Source: Corynebacterium rouxii
GTDB lineage: Bacteria > Actinomycetota > Actinomycetes > Mycobacteriales > Mycobacteriaceae
Reading direction: 5' to 3'
DNA: 64,000 bases
Assembly: GCF_902702935.1 (NCBI RefSeq)
Contig: NZ_LR738855.1
Location: 558,001 to 622,000 of the forward strand
In this document: positions 56,792 through 64,000 of the stretch, piece by piece
Position numbering within the stretch: the stretch's first letter is position 1
How the letters are laid out: the number at the start of each line of letters is the position of its first letter
Position numbers and translations under genes: made by a program
Notes under the pieces: generated by a model
The model's input: only the letters and a program-made list of their open reading frames with translations
The model's database searches: none
What the model was told of the DNA's origin: nothing

Positions 56792-57619
56792 CTACGCGGT
56801 GGGTCGGAAGTAACCTTTAAACGGCATTCCCATGTTGGTGGTTCTGATGGGGTTAAGAGCGACGGGGTCTCCTGCTTCGATGATGTTGCCGTTGCCGGCG
56901 TACATGGCGACGTGGCCGTCCCAGACGAGCAGATCGCCTGGTTGGAGTTGTTCACGGGCGATAGGCGTGCCGACGTTTTGTTGTTCGGCGAGTCGGGGCA
57001 GCTCAACGCCTGCTTGTCGCCATGCCCATTGGGTAAATCCGGAGCAGTCAAATCCGGCGAGTGTTGTTCCGCCCCAAAGGTAGGGGGTGCCGAGGGCGCT
57101 CATGGCGGCGTCGACGGCGCGTTGTCCGAGGTGAGAAGCGGGTGGGGCTGGCGGTGGCGGGAGTTCGCCTCGCGTATCGACGCCCCCATCTGCTACCGAG
57201 AGCAGTGTCATGGTGGCGTGGGTGAGGTTTTTATTGGCTAGGTCGAGACGTGCGAATGCTAGATCGATGTATTTGCTGGGTAGGGCTGCAAGCTCGGCAT
57301 GGGCTGCGAGGGCGGATCCCGGCATGGGACTAAAAAGTTTAGGGAATATCCGTGCTGCCTCGTTAAGAAAGTCGGTGGCCATGTGCCCGAGTTCTGCGCG
57401 GAGGTTATCTATTTCGTGGAGTGCTTGGGGGATGACGCCGCGTGCACGGTGTGCGTCGGCGGCTAGGGTTTGTGCTGCGTGGGTAAGCGGTGTGGTGGTG
57501 CCAAAGGCGTGCGTGATGAGGTCGACGGTGGGAAACGATGGGGTATCGGGGATAGCAAGGTTGAGCTGTGGGGGTGCGAGTGTGGCCAACATGGAAACCA
57601 CACCGGGGAGGTTAATCAC
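56792..57619 (-). CDS. NlpC/P60-family peptidase with a helical N-terminal domain
   Basis: A protein of 275 residues. No signal peptide; the first 150 residues are helical (THAAQTLAADAHRARGVIPQALHEIDNLRAELGHMATDFLNEAARIF...). The C-terminal NlpC/P60 domain has the catalytic Cys in TLAGFDCSGFTQWAWRQAG, and the His in WDGHVAMYAG, followed by GNIIEAGDP. Such enzymes cut peptidoglycan peptide bonds. Without a Sec signal and next to an EspC-like gene, export by a type VII-related route is conceivable, but this is inference. The start overlaps the EspC-like gene by 4 bases. Confidence 0.85.
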   Translation of the reverse strand: MINLPGVVSMLATLAPPQLNLAIPDTPSFPTVDLITHAFGTTTPLTHAAQTLAADAHRARGVIPQALHEIDNLRAELGHMATDFLNEAARIFPKLFSPMPGSALAAHAELAALPSKYIDLAFARLDLANKNLTHATMTLLSVADGGVDTRGELPPPPAPPASHLGQRAVDAAMSALGTPYLWGGTTLAGFDCSGFTQWAWRQAGVELPRLAEQQNVGTPIAREQLQPGDLLVWDGHVAMYAGNGNIIEAGDPVALNPIRTTNMGMPFKGYFRPTA

Positions 57620-57897
57620 AGGGTGTCCTCTCGTCGGGCAGTATCGGCATCGATGTCTTCGGCGTGCTGGAGCAGATGGTGAGCGGTGGTGGCTAGTTCT
57701 TCTGCTTGGTGGCAGTGCTCGGTTGCACGCGTGATCAAGGATGTAACGCAGCGGTTATAGGCGCTGAGAAAGTCGCCAATTCCGGCGCAATCCGAGGCGA
57801 TGTCGTGGTGTTCGCTGGGCGGGTGCGTGGCTTCGTCGATAAGCGTGCGCAGCCATTGGTGCATGAGAGGTACGTCGATGGTGATGTGAGAGTCCAT
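57616..57897 (-). CDS. EspC-like (DUF2580/WXG100-related) small protein
   Basis: A protein of 93 residues, all-helical: VPLMHQWLRTLIDEATHPPSEHH..., then ICSAYNRCVTSLITRATEHCHQAEELATTAHHLLQHAEDIDADTARR (order as seen). Its size and layout match ESX-1 secretion-associated EspC/DUF2580 proteins, which are secreted by type VII systems or act with them. It is translationally coupled to the following P60 peptidase. The WxG turn typical of WXG100 proteins is not obvious. Assignment is from general pattern only. Confidence 0.55.
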   Translation of the reverse strand: MDSHITIDVPLMHQWLRTLIDEATHPPSEHHDIASDCAGIGDFLSAYNRCVTSLITRATEHCHQAEELATTAHHLLQHAEDIDADTARREDTL

Positions 57898-57961
57898 ATA
57901 TGTTTAGACGTAATGAGTGTGGGTTCTGGTTCCCACGCATTCCGGCGCTACGATGGCTGGT

Positions 57962-58597
57962 ATGGAAATTCGGATCGTCGACCACCCCCTGGCAGCTTCA
58001 CGCCTTACCATCATGCGCGATAAGCGCACTAACAATGCGGGATTCCGTGCTGCGCTTGCAGATCTCGGCGCCATGCTCGTGTATGAGGCGTCTCGTGATC
58101 TCGCAATTGAGCAGTTCCCAGTCAGCACTCCTGTTGCTGATACGCAGGGGACTCGTTTGCAGGATCCTCCCATTATCGTGCCGATTATTCGTGCCGGTTT
58201 AGGCATGGTAGATCCAGCGTTGTCGATGATCCCTGATGCCCAGGTGGGCTTTATTGGCATGGCGCGTGATGAGGCTACGCATCAGCCTGTTCCTTATCTT
58301 GAAGCGTTGCCTGACGATCTCAGTGGTCGCACCGTGTTCTGCGTGGATCCGATGCTAGCTACGGGTGGTTCTTTGCTGCACGCCATTAAGCTGCTGGCGG
58401 ATCGTGGCGCTACCGATATCACCGCTATTTGTATGGTGTCAGCTCAGGAGGGTGTTGATGCCTTGGCTGAGTCGGGTCTGCCTTGCCGTTTGGTCACGGC
58501 CACCATTGACCCCGAGCTTAACGACGACGCCTACATTGTGCCTGGCCTAGGTGATGCTGGTGATCGTCTCTACGGGCCACGAAACATCGACCTCTAA
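57962..58597 (+). CDS. upp: Uracil phosphoribosyltransferase
   Basis: A protein of 211 residues from ATG 57962; the frame upstream to 57917 is not conserved. It makes UMP from uracil and PRPP in pyrimidine salvage. Motifs: [66 protein letters not shown] loop [21 protein letters not shown], and the uracil-binding end [18 protein letters not shown]. Divergent from the EspC-like gene. Confidence 0.96.
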   Translation: MEIRIVDHPLAASRLTIMRDKRTNNAGFRAALADLGAMLVYEASRDLAIEQFPVSTPVADTQGTRLQDPPIIVPIIRAGLGMVDPALSMIPDAQVGFIGMARDEATHQPVPYLEALPDDLSGRTVFCVDPMLATGGSLLHAIKLLADRGATDITAICMVSAQEGVDALAESGLPCRLVTATIDPELNDDAYIVPGLGDAGDRLYGPRNIDL

Positions 58598-58703
58598 AAC
58601 TGCTTCGTAGCGTCTCATAGTCGTTTCCCCTGCTTGTCGTAGCCATGTGATTGCGCATGGCCCGCGGCTGGCATGGGGGATTTTTATTATGCGCGACCAC
58701 CGT

Positions 58704-58777
58704 CCAATATCATAAGATTTTATTTATTTACAGTGCTTTGCCCAATATATTGGGCGGACGTTGTCCACTGTATTGGG
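58704..58777. promoter_or_regulatory. Operator cluster before the XRE regulator gene
   Basis: A perfect 16-bp palindrome GCCCAATATATTGGGC (58740-58755) is flanked by single half-sites CCAATAT (58704-58710) and TATTGGG (58771-58777). All lie within 90 bases of the regulator start, suggesting autoregulation. Confidence 0.7.
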
Positions 58778-58790
58778 CACATTTGAGCGC

Positions 58791-59360
58791 ATGAATGAAG
58801 GTTGGACGCAGTGGCCCAGTTATGGCCACGCCTTTGGGGTGCGGCTGCATAAACTTCGGCGACTGCGTGGTCTTACCCAAGACGGACTTGCAGAAATCGC
58901 CAACTTAAGTCGCAACCAAATCTCTAACCTCGAACGCAACGAAAATAGCGCAACCAAAAGCTCCGATCCCACGATGTCGACAATCTATCGGCTAGCGCGC
59001 GCACTTCACGTTCCGCCGGCCGCGCTCATGCCGGCAGTAGGGGATTACGTCACTGACATTTGCCAAGACACGGGACACGAGCTGCCCATCGACATTGCAT
59101 GGCCTACCAGCAGCCAAGACACCCAAAAGTTCTCCATTCAGTATCGCTACCGCTACTGGGATGAGCAGTCACCACTGTTCGATGACGAAGACTGGGATGA
59201 CGACCATGCTGACGACCCAGACTTTGGTATCGCAGTCATGCCCGGTGCATCCGATAACAACGACGCTGATACGACAAAGGGCGGAGAAGATACAGAAGAC
59301 ACCGAAAACACCGAAGACAGAGGGGACGTCGATAAACGCGACGACGACCCCCTCAACTAG
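58791..59360 (+). CDS. XRE-family transcriptional regulator with acidic tail
   Basis: A protein of 189 residues from ATG 58791 (TTG 58761 possible). Residues 14-80 form a Cro/C1-type helix-turn-helix: FGVRLHKLRRLRGLTQDGLAEIANLSRNQISNLERNENSATKSSDPTMSTIYRLARALHVPP. The C-terminal half is strongly acidic and disordered (FDDEDWDDDHADDPDF..., EDTEDTENTEDRGDVDKRDDD). A perfect palindrome and two half-sites precede the gene and are probably its own operator. The target genes are unknown; autoregulation is inferred. The acidic low-complexity tail is unusual for a small repressor. Confidence 0.85.
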   Translation: MNEGWTQWPSYGHAFGVRLHKLRRLRGLTQDGLAEIANLSRNQISNLERNENSATKSSDPTMSTIYRLARALHVPPAALMPAVGDYVTDICQDTGHELPIDIAWPTSSQDTQKFSIQYRYRYWDEQSPLFDDEDWDDDHADDPDFGIAVMPGASDNNDADTTKGGEDTEDTENTEDRGDVDKRDDDPLN

Positions 59361-59457
59361 ATACTTTCCTGTGAATGAGGGGCTATACTTTCCTTTCTTC
59401 TTGCTGTGGTTAGGATGAAAGATTGCATGCAGAAAAGGTGAAAGGCAGGGAAGTATC

Positions 59458-60648
59458 GTGGCGCAATCGGTTGCAGAGCATGTCACGCAATGGGTAGGAC
59501 AACACCGTGACGAGATGATCGAGTGGCGACGGCACTTTCACCGACACCCAGAGCTCTCCCACATGGAATTTGCTACCACCGACTTTATCGAGGCCACGCT
59601 GCGTCGCTACGGGCTTAACCCGCAACGGTTCCCCAACACTGGGCTCATGGTGGACATCGGGCCCGACACCCCGCAAAAAATCGCATTCCGCGGTGACATC
59701 GATGCCCTGCCCATCACCGAAAACGATGACCACGATGTGATCTCAGAAAACTACGGCGTTATGCACGCCTGCGGCCACGACGTTCATATCACCGTTGCAC
59801 TCGCAACCGCCTGCGCGCTCGCTTCTGCGGATCTCGCCATTGGCGTGCGCGTGATCTTCCAACCTGCCGAAGAAGTCATGGAAGGCGGCGCCCCAGAGGT
59901 CATCGAATTCGGTGCACTGCGCGGAGTCTCCAACATCTTCGCCATTCATGCCGAGCCCAAGCTCACCGTCGGCAAAGTAGGTGTTCGCGCCGGCGCAATC
60001 ACCAGCGCCTCCGATGTCATTGAGATCAAAGTATTTGGACCCGGTGGCCATACCTCTCGTCCGCACCTTACTGCCGACGTTGTCTATGCGCTTTCTAAAC
60101 TGGTCGTTGACCTGCCAGGACTGTTATCGCGCCGGGTAGATCCACGCACAGGCACCGTGTTGGTCTTTGGCATGATCAATGCAGGCTATGCTCCCAACGC
60201 CATCACGGAAGAAGGATCCGTGAAGGGGACAATCCGGACCGCGGACATTGGGGTGTGGCGAATGATGGAAGGTCTGCTTGCAGAACTCGTTCCTCAGGTG
60301 CTTGCTCCTACAGGATGTACTTACGAGCTGATCCACCATAAAGGGGTACCGCCGGTGCTTAATGACGATGTTGCTACCGCTGTCATCGCTGACGCGGCTC
60401 GCACGATTAACCCCAGCACCGTAGTGGAGGCGCCGCAGTCTTCAGGCGGTGAAGACTTCTCGTGGTATCTCGAGCATGTTCCAGGTTCAATGGCCCGCCT
60501 AGGCTGCTGGAATGGGGAGGGAACCCCCGGTGACCTGCACCAAGCCGATATGTATGCAGACGAGCGTTGCCTTGAAGTAGGAGTGCGTCTCTTCGGTGCG
60601 GTAGCCGATCGCTACAACTCCCACAACGCGATGTTTATTGAGGATTAA
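59458..60648 (+). CDS. M20D-family amidohydrolase (AmiA/HipO-like)
   Basis: A protein of 396 residues from GTG 59458 (AAAGG upstream). Metal-dependent aminoacylase fold with the metal ligands in MHACGHDVHIT, PAEEVMEGGAPEVI and the late His of SSGGEDFSWYLEHVPG. Opening WRRHFHRHPELSHMEFATTDFI is typical of the family. It hydrolyses N-acyl amino acids or related amides; the substrate is unknown. It lies 109 bases before lpdA and is probably transcribed separately. Confidence 0.93.
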   Translation: MAQSVAEHVTQWVGQHRDEMIEWRRHFHRHPELSHMEFATTDFIEATLRRYGLNPQRFPNTGLMVDIGPDTPQKIAFRGDIDALPITENDDHDVISENYGVMHACGHDVHITVALATACALASADLAIGVRVIFQPAEEVMEGGAPEVIEFGALRGVSNIFAIHAEPKLTVGKVGVRAGAITSASDVIEIKVFGPGGHTSRPHLTADVVYALSKLVVDLPGLLSRRVDPRTGTVLVFGMINAGYAPNAITEEGSVKGTIRTADIGVWRMMEGLLAELVPQVLAPTGCTYELIHHKGVPPVLNDDVATAVIADAARTINPSTVVEAPQSSGGEDFSWYLEHVPGSMARLGCWNGEGTPGDLHQADMYADERCLEVGVRLFGAVADRYNSHNAMFIED

Positions 60649-60756
60649 TCGCACGCGATCCCCGTGGGGGTAAAGTGCGCGATTCGCGCTGTGGGATGTC
60701 TCCGATACACTTGGGCGTTGGACTCATCTAACCGGCACACCCATACTGGAGGAACA

Positions 60757-62163
60757 GTGACTCGAATCGTGATTATCGGCGGCGGCCCCGCAGGCTATGA
60801 AGCAGCGTTGGCTGGCGCAAAATATGGCGCCGAAATCACCATTATTGAGGACCGTGGTCTAGGCGGCGCAGCAGTTATCAACGACTGCGTGCCATCCAAG
60901 TCGTTCATCGCCGGCGCAAACATTAAGACTGACTTGCGCCGCGCCGACGACATGGGACTGAACAAGGGGATCGGCGAAGCACACCTGCTTATCGACGCCC
61001 TCAACAACCGCGTTCAGGCACTTGCTTATGAACAATCCTCCGATATTCGGGCGTCGATGGATGCCCACGGCGTGCGTATTATCGACGGCCGCGGTTCCTT
61101 TGATGATTACAACCCCAAGCAAACCGTGCACTACATCAAGGTCGACCGTGCTGATGGCACTACAGAAACTATCGAGTGCGACCTCGTTTTGATTGCTACT
61201 GGTGCAACCCCACGTATCCTTCCTGACGCGCAGCCAGACGGCGAGCGAATCCTCACGTGGCGTCAGATCTACGGGCTCACCGAATTGCCAGAGCACCTCA
61301 TTGTGGTTGGTTCGGGTGTGACTGGTGCTGAGTTTGTTTCAGCGTTCGCAGAGCTTGGTGTGAAAGTGACGATGGTCGCCTCGCGGGACCGCATTTTGCC
61401 TCACGACGACGCCGATGCTGCCGACGTCCTAGAAACCGTGCTAGCAGAACGTGGCGTGGCCTTGGAAAAGCATGCTCGCGTTGATTCTGTTATCCGTACC
61501 GAGGATGGCGGCGTATGCGTGAAAACTTCCGATGGTCGAGAGATCTTCGGTTCTCACGCCTTGATGACTGTCGGTTCTGTGCCCAACACCAAAGATCTTG
61601 GTCTAGAAAAAGTTGGCATTGAGACAACACGTTCAGGCCACATTTGCGTAGACCGCGTCTCGCGTACCAACGTTGCAGGCGTGTATGCAGGTGGTGACTG
61701 TACTGATCTGTTCCCGCTGGCGTCAGTGGCAGCTATGCAGGGTCGAATTGCTATGTATCACGCTCTTGGTGAGGGCGTAAAGCCGATTCGCATGAAGACT
61801 GTAGCTACCGCAGTATTTACCCGTCCAGAAATTGCCGCTGTGGGTGTTACCCAGAAGCAAATTGAGTCTGGTGAGGTAATCGCACGTACAGTGATGTTGC
61901 CGCTGCAGACCAACCCGCGTGCCAAGATGCGTTCGTTGCGCCACGGTTTTGTCAAGATGTTCTGCCGTAAGAACTCCGGCATCGTGATTGGTGGCGTGGT
62001 TGTTGCTCCTACTGCCTCAGAACTGATTCTGCCGATTGCTGTCGCTGTGACAAACCAACTCACCGTGTCTGATCTGGCGGAGAGCTTTGCCGTTTATCCA
62101 TCACTATCGGGTTCGATTACTGAGGCTGCGCGTCAACTAGTGCAGCATGATGACCTGCAATAA
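60757..62163 (+). CDS. lpdA: NAD(P)H quinone reductase / LpdA-type flavoprotein
   Basis: A protein of 468 residues from GTG 60757 (GGAGGAAC upstream). Two-dinucleotide-binding flavoprotein: FAD-binding VIIGGGPAGYEAALAGAKYGA, second Rossmann fold HLIVVGSGVTGAEFVSAFAELG, FAD motif VAGVYAGGDCTDLFPLASVA, and a C-terminal dimerisation domain. In true lipoamide dehydrogenases the first domain has the redox pair CVNVGC; here it reads GGAAVINDCVPSKS, with only one Cys. This matches the mycobacterial LpdA (Rv3303c) group, which reduces quinones rather than lipoamide. A terminator follows. Confidence 0.9.
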   Translation: MTRIVIIGGGPAGYEAALAGAKYGAEITIIEDRGLGGAAVINDCVPSKSFIAGANIKTDLRRADDMGLNKGIGEAHLLIDALNNRVQALAYEQSSDIRASMDAHGVRIIDGRGSFDDYNPKQTVHYIKVDRADGTTETIECDLVLIATGATPRILPDAQPDGERILTWRQIYGLTELPEHLIVVGSGVTGAEFVSAFAELGVKVTMVASRDRILPHDDADAADVLETVLAERGVALEKHARVDSVIRTEDGGVCVKTSDGREIFGSHALMTVGSVPNTKDLGLEKVGIETTRSGHICVDRVSRTNVAGVYAGGDCTDLFPLASVAAMQGRIAMYHALGEGVKPIRMKTVATAVFTRPEIAAVGVTQKQIESGEVIARTVMLPLQTNPRAKMRSLRHGFVKMFCRKNSGIVIGGVVVAPTASELILPIAVAVTNQLTVSDLAESFAVYPSLSGSITEAARQLVQHDDLQ

Positions 62164-62193
62164 AACTGTAGGGGTAATCAAATAGGGGTGTAG

Positions 62194-62236
62194 CCGAGGC
62201 GTTTTCTGTTTGCTGCAGAACGCCTCGGAGTCATTT
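62194..62236 (+). terminator. Terminator after lpdA
   Basis: CCGAGGCGTTTTCTG pairs with CAGAACGCCTCGG (one bulge), followed by AGTCATTTT. Confidence 0.85.
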
Positions 62237-62410
62237 TATGACTTTAAATGTCTTGACCTCATGTTTTAGGTAGCTATAGCGGGGGTGTTGCATTTTTCAC
62301 AGTGGTAATTGTTCTCTTTTTATGTAGCGGGGGGAATCTGCATAGGGGGGATGGCAACAAGGAATGCGCTGAACTGTGGTTGTTTTTTTTTCTTTGTCAT
62401 GTAATGCTGT

Positions 62411-62455
62411 GGGGGGGGGGGGGTAGTCCGTGCAAGGTTGGGGGGGGGGGGGGGG
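62411..62455. repeat. Two long poly-G tracts in the lpdA-pyc intergenic region
   Basis: Runs of 13 G (62411-62423) and 16 G (62440-62455), 16 bases apart, within a 534-base region (62164-62697) that has no gene. Shorter G-runs (62334, 62344) and GGGG elements surround them. They lie 240-290 bases before pyc, with a CRP-like TGCGATCACAG at about 62597. Such tracts can slip during replication or fold as quadruplexes. Confidence 0.85.
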
Positions 62456-62697
62456 CTTCGCAAGTGCGATCGGGCACCGTGACCATGGATATTTCTATTC
62501 TCACCTCGAAATTAGGCAACCGTTGTCAATTAATGTGGCAGCGGAGGTTTCGTAGGGGTAAAACGACGGGTAAGCTCGAAGCCTGTAAAAGTAACTGCGA
62601 TCACAGATTTCGCCGTCGTGCGAATCAAGGTACATGGTCTAGTGCTTTGCTACACAAAAGCGCTGACTTTCTTTTTCAAAACAAGGACAAACTAACA

Positions 62698-64000
62698 GTG
62701 TCTCAACAATCATCTGAACGTGGAACCTCTACGGTAAATCCATTGTCAAAGATCCTCGTTGCCAACCGTGGCGAGATCGCCGTGCGAGCTTTTCGTGCAG
62801 CCTTTGAAACCGGTGCTGCCACGGTAGCTGTCTACCCGAACGAAGACCGTAATTCATTCCACCGATCGTTTGCCTCCGAAGCAGTCCTCATTGGTGAGGG
62901 CGGATCTGCGGTCAAAGCGTACCTCGATATCGACGAAATCATCCGTGCTGCTAAGCAAACAGGTGCCGACGCAATTTACCCAGGCTACGGCTTCCTTTCT
63001 GAAAACGCCCAGCTTGCTCGTGAGTGCGCTGAAAACGGTTTAACCTTTATCGGTCCACCTCCGGCAGTGCTGGAGCTTACCGGTGATAAAGCAGCTGCTG
63101 TCACTGCCGCACGCGAGGCAGGTTTGCCCACGCTGACTGAAACGGAAGCAACAGATGATCCAAAGAAGCTCGTAGAGCTGACCAAGGGGCAGACCTATCC
63201 GCTATTCGTCAAAGCTGTTGCCGGTGGTGGTGGCCGCGGCATGCGTTTTGTCGACGCCCCCGAAAACCTAGAAAAGCTGGCAGCAGAAGCCTCCCGTGAG
63301 GCGGCTGCAGCATTCGGAGACGGCCGAGTCTACGCCGAGCGTGCAGTGATCAACCCTCAGCATATTGAGGTCCAGATCCTTGGTGACTCCGCTGGCAACA
63401 TCATCCACCTGTACGAGCGTGACTGCTCGCTGCAGCGTCGCCACCAAAAGGTTGTAGAGATTGCCCCAGCGCAGCACTTGGCGCCAGGACTACGCGAAAA
63501 GATTTGTGCAGACGCAGTCGCGTTTGCACGCCACATCGGTTACCAAGGCGCGGGCACCGTGGAGTTCCTAGTCGATGAGGAAGGCAACCACGTCTTCATC
63601 GAGATGAACCCTCGTATCCAGGTCGAGCACACTGTGACTGAAGAGGTCACCCAGGTGGACTTGGTGAAGTCCCAGATCATGATCGCCTCTGGTGCGACAC
63701 TCGAAGATCTCGGTTTGCGCCAAGAAAACATCCACACCGAAGGTGCTGCCCTGCAGTGCCGTATTACCACTGAAGACCCCAACAACGGTTTCCGTCCTGA
63801 CACCGGAACGATTACCGCTTACCGTTCTCCAGGTGGCGCAGGTGTTCGCCTCGACGGTGCTGCCATGCTCGGTGGTGAGATCACCCCGAACTTCGACTCC
63901 ATGCTGGTCAAGATGACCTGCCGTGGTGCCGATTTCGCTACCGCAGTCGCTCGCGCTCAGCGTGCACTCGCAGAATTCGTTGTCTCAGGTGTTGCTACCA
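62698..64000 (+). CDS. pyc: Pyruvate carboxylase, N-terminal part (runs off the window)
   Basis: The gene starts at GTG 62698 (ribosome site AAGGA 9 bases upstream) and is open to the window edge: 434 residues of an expected 1140 or so. The biotin carboxylase domain is visible: KILVANRGEIAVRAFRAAFETGAATVAVYP, IYPGYGFLSENAQLARECAENGLTFIGP, the ATP-grasp glycine loop KAVAGGGGRGMRFV, and FIEMNPRIQVEHTVTEEVTQVDLVKSQI. Pyc carboxylates pyruvate to oxaloacetate to refill the TCA cycle. Confidence 0.95.
   Translation, partial: MSQQSSERGTSTVNPLSKILVANRGEIAVRAFRAAFETGAATVAVYPNEDRNSFHRSFASEAVLIGEGGSAVKAYLDIDEIIRAAKQTGADAIYPGYGFLSENAQLARECAENGLTFIGPPPAVLELTGDKAAAVTAAREAGLPTLTETEATDDPKKLVELTKGQTYPLFVKAVAGGGGRGMRFVDAPENLEKLAAEASREAAAAFGDGRVYAERAVINPQHIEVQILGDSAGNIIHLYERDCSLQRRHQKVVEIAPAQHLAPGLREKICADAVAFARHIGYQGAGTVEFLVDEEGNHVFIEMNPRIQVEHTVTEEVTQVDLVKSQIMIASGATLEDLGLRQENIHTEGAALQCRITTEDPNNGFRPDTGTITAYRSPGGAGVRLDGAAMLGGEITPNFDSMLVKMTCRGADFATAVARAQRALAEFVVSGVAT

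Overview
The window reads as chromosome of a Corynebacterium, most likely a member of the C. diphtheriae species complex. The evidence is a haemin-uptake locus with two-domain HtaA, HmuTUV and HtaB; a manganese ABC operon ending in a DtxR-family MntR; an EsrISR-type envelope-stress system; an MscCG-type channel; a monomeric isocitrate dehydrogenase; and apparent DtxR, McbR and LexA boxes. Base composition is moderate, roughly 50-55% G+C by eye. No tRNA, rRNA, CRISPR array or intact insertion sequence was seen.

Layout. 1-2.2 kb: a decayed siderophore ABC importer (permease and ATPase remnants) followed by an MFS exporter with an apparent internal deletion. 2.2-3.7 kb: an acetyltransferase and a DMT exporter. 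3.7-8.1 kb: an amino-acid-permease pseudogene split by about 2.9 kb of foreign, partly AT-rich DNA, which carries a secreted-protein/membrane-protein gene pair and remnants of an IS110-like transposase and a serine recombinase. 8.2-14.2 kb: guaA, two unknown genes, and the EsrI/EsrS/EsrR set. 14.3-17.6 kb: a cobalamin riboswitch in front of a broken B12-binding lipoprotein, then broken imuA' and imuB genes behind a LexA-like box. 17.6-24.7 kb: AMIN lipoprotein, sucrase/ferredoxin-like protein, MscCG channel, and the methionine importer metQ-metN-metI with a second metQ. 24.8-29.2 kb: broken dnaE2 and two PH-domain membrane proteins. 29.2-33.3 kb: mntABCD-mntR. 33.5-37.9 kb: folD, a DUF3017-type protein, an HNH-domain protein, metX. 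38-44 kb: htaA-hmuTUV and htaB. 44-54.4 kb: metY, icd, an MFS exporter, an exonuclease III-type nuclease, trpS, a YihY-type protein, a D,D-carboxypeptidase. 54.4-64 kb: unknown genes, an NlpC/P60 + EspC-like pair, upp, an XRE regulator, an M20 amidohydrolase, lpdA, and the start of pyc.

Genes that work together: metX, metY and the two metQ transcription units all carry a similar 16-bp box resembling the McbR (methionine/cysteine repressor) site, so methionine synthesis and import look co-regulated. The haem genes carry candidate iron-repressor (DtxR) boxes. All three parts of the ImuA'-ImuB-DnaE2 error-prone polymerase system are broken, and iron siderophore and B12 import are broken too, so the window shows ongoing gene loss, mostly through internal deletions.

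The most unusual feature is a dispersed 23-bp palindrome (GGAAGGAATC, a G(T/A)C centre, GATTCCTTCC). About two dozen clear copies and a dozen or more decayed ones are spread over the window. Most lie inside genes and in frame, encoding short peptides of the type EGI(V/D)DSF, KES(T/S)IPS or GRNRRFL. It contains no stop codon in any of the six frames and behaves like a gene-compatible palindromic element. A second dispersed signal, the octamer TATCGACG, occurs at least 33 times and shares the core ATCGACG with the palindrome.
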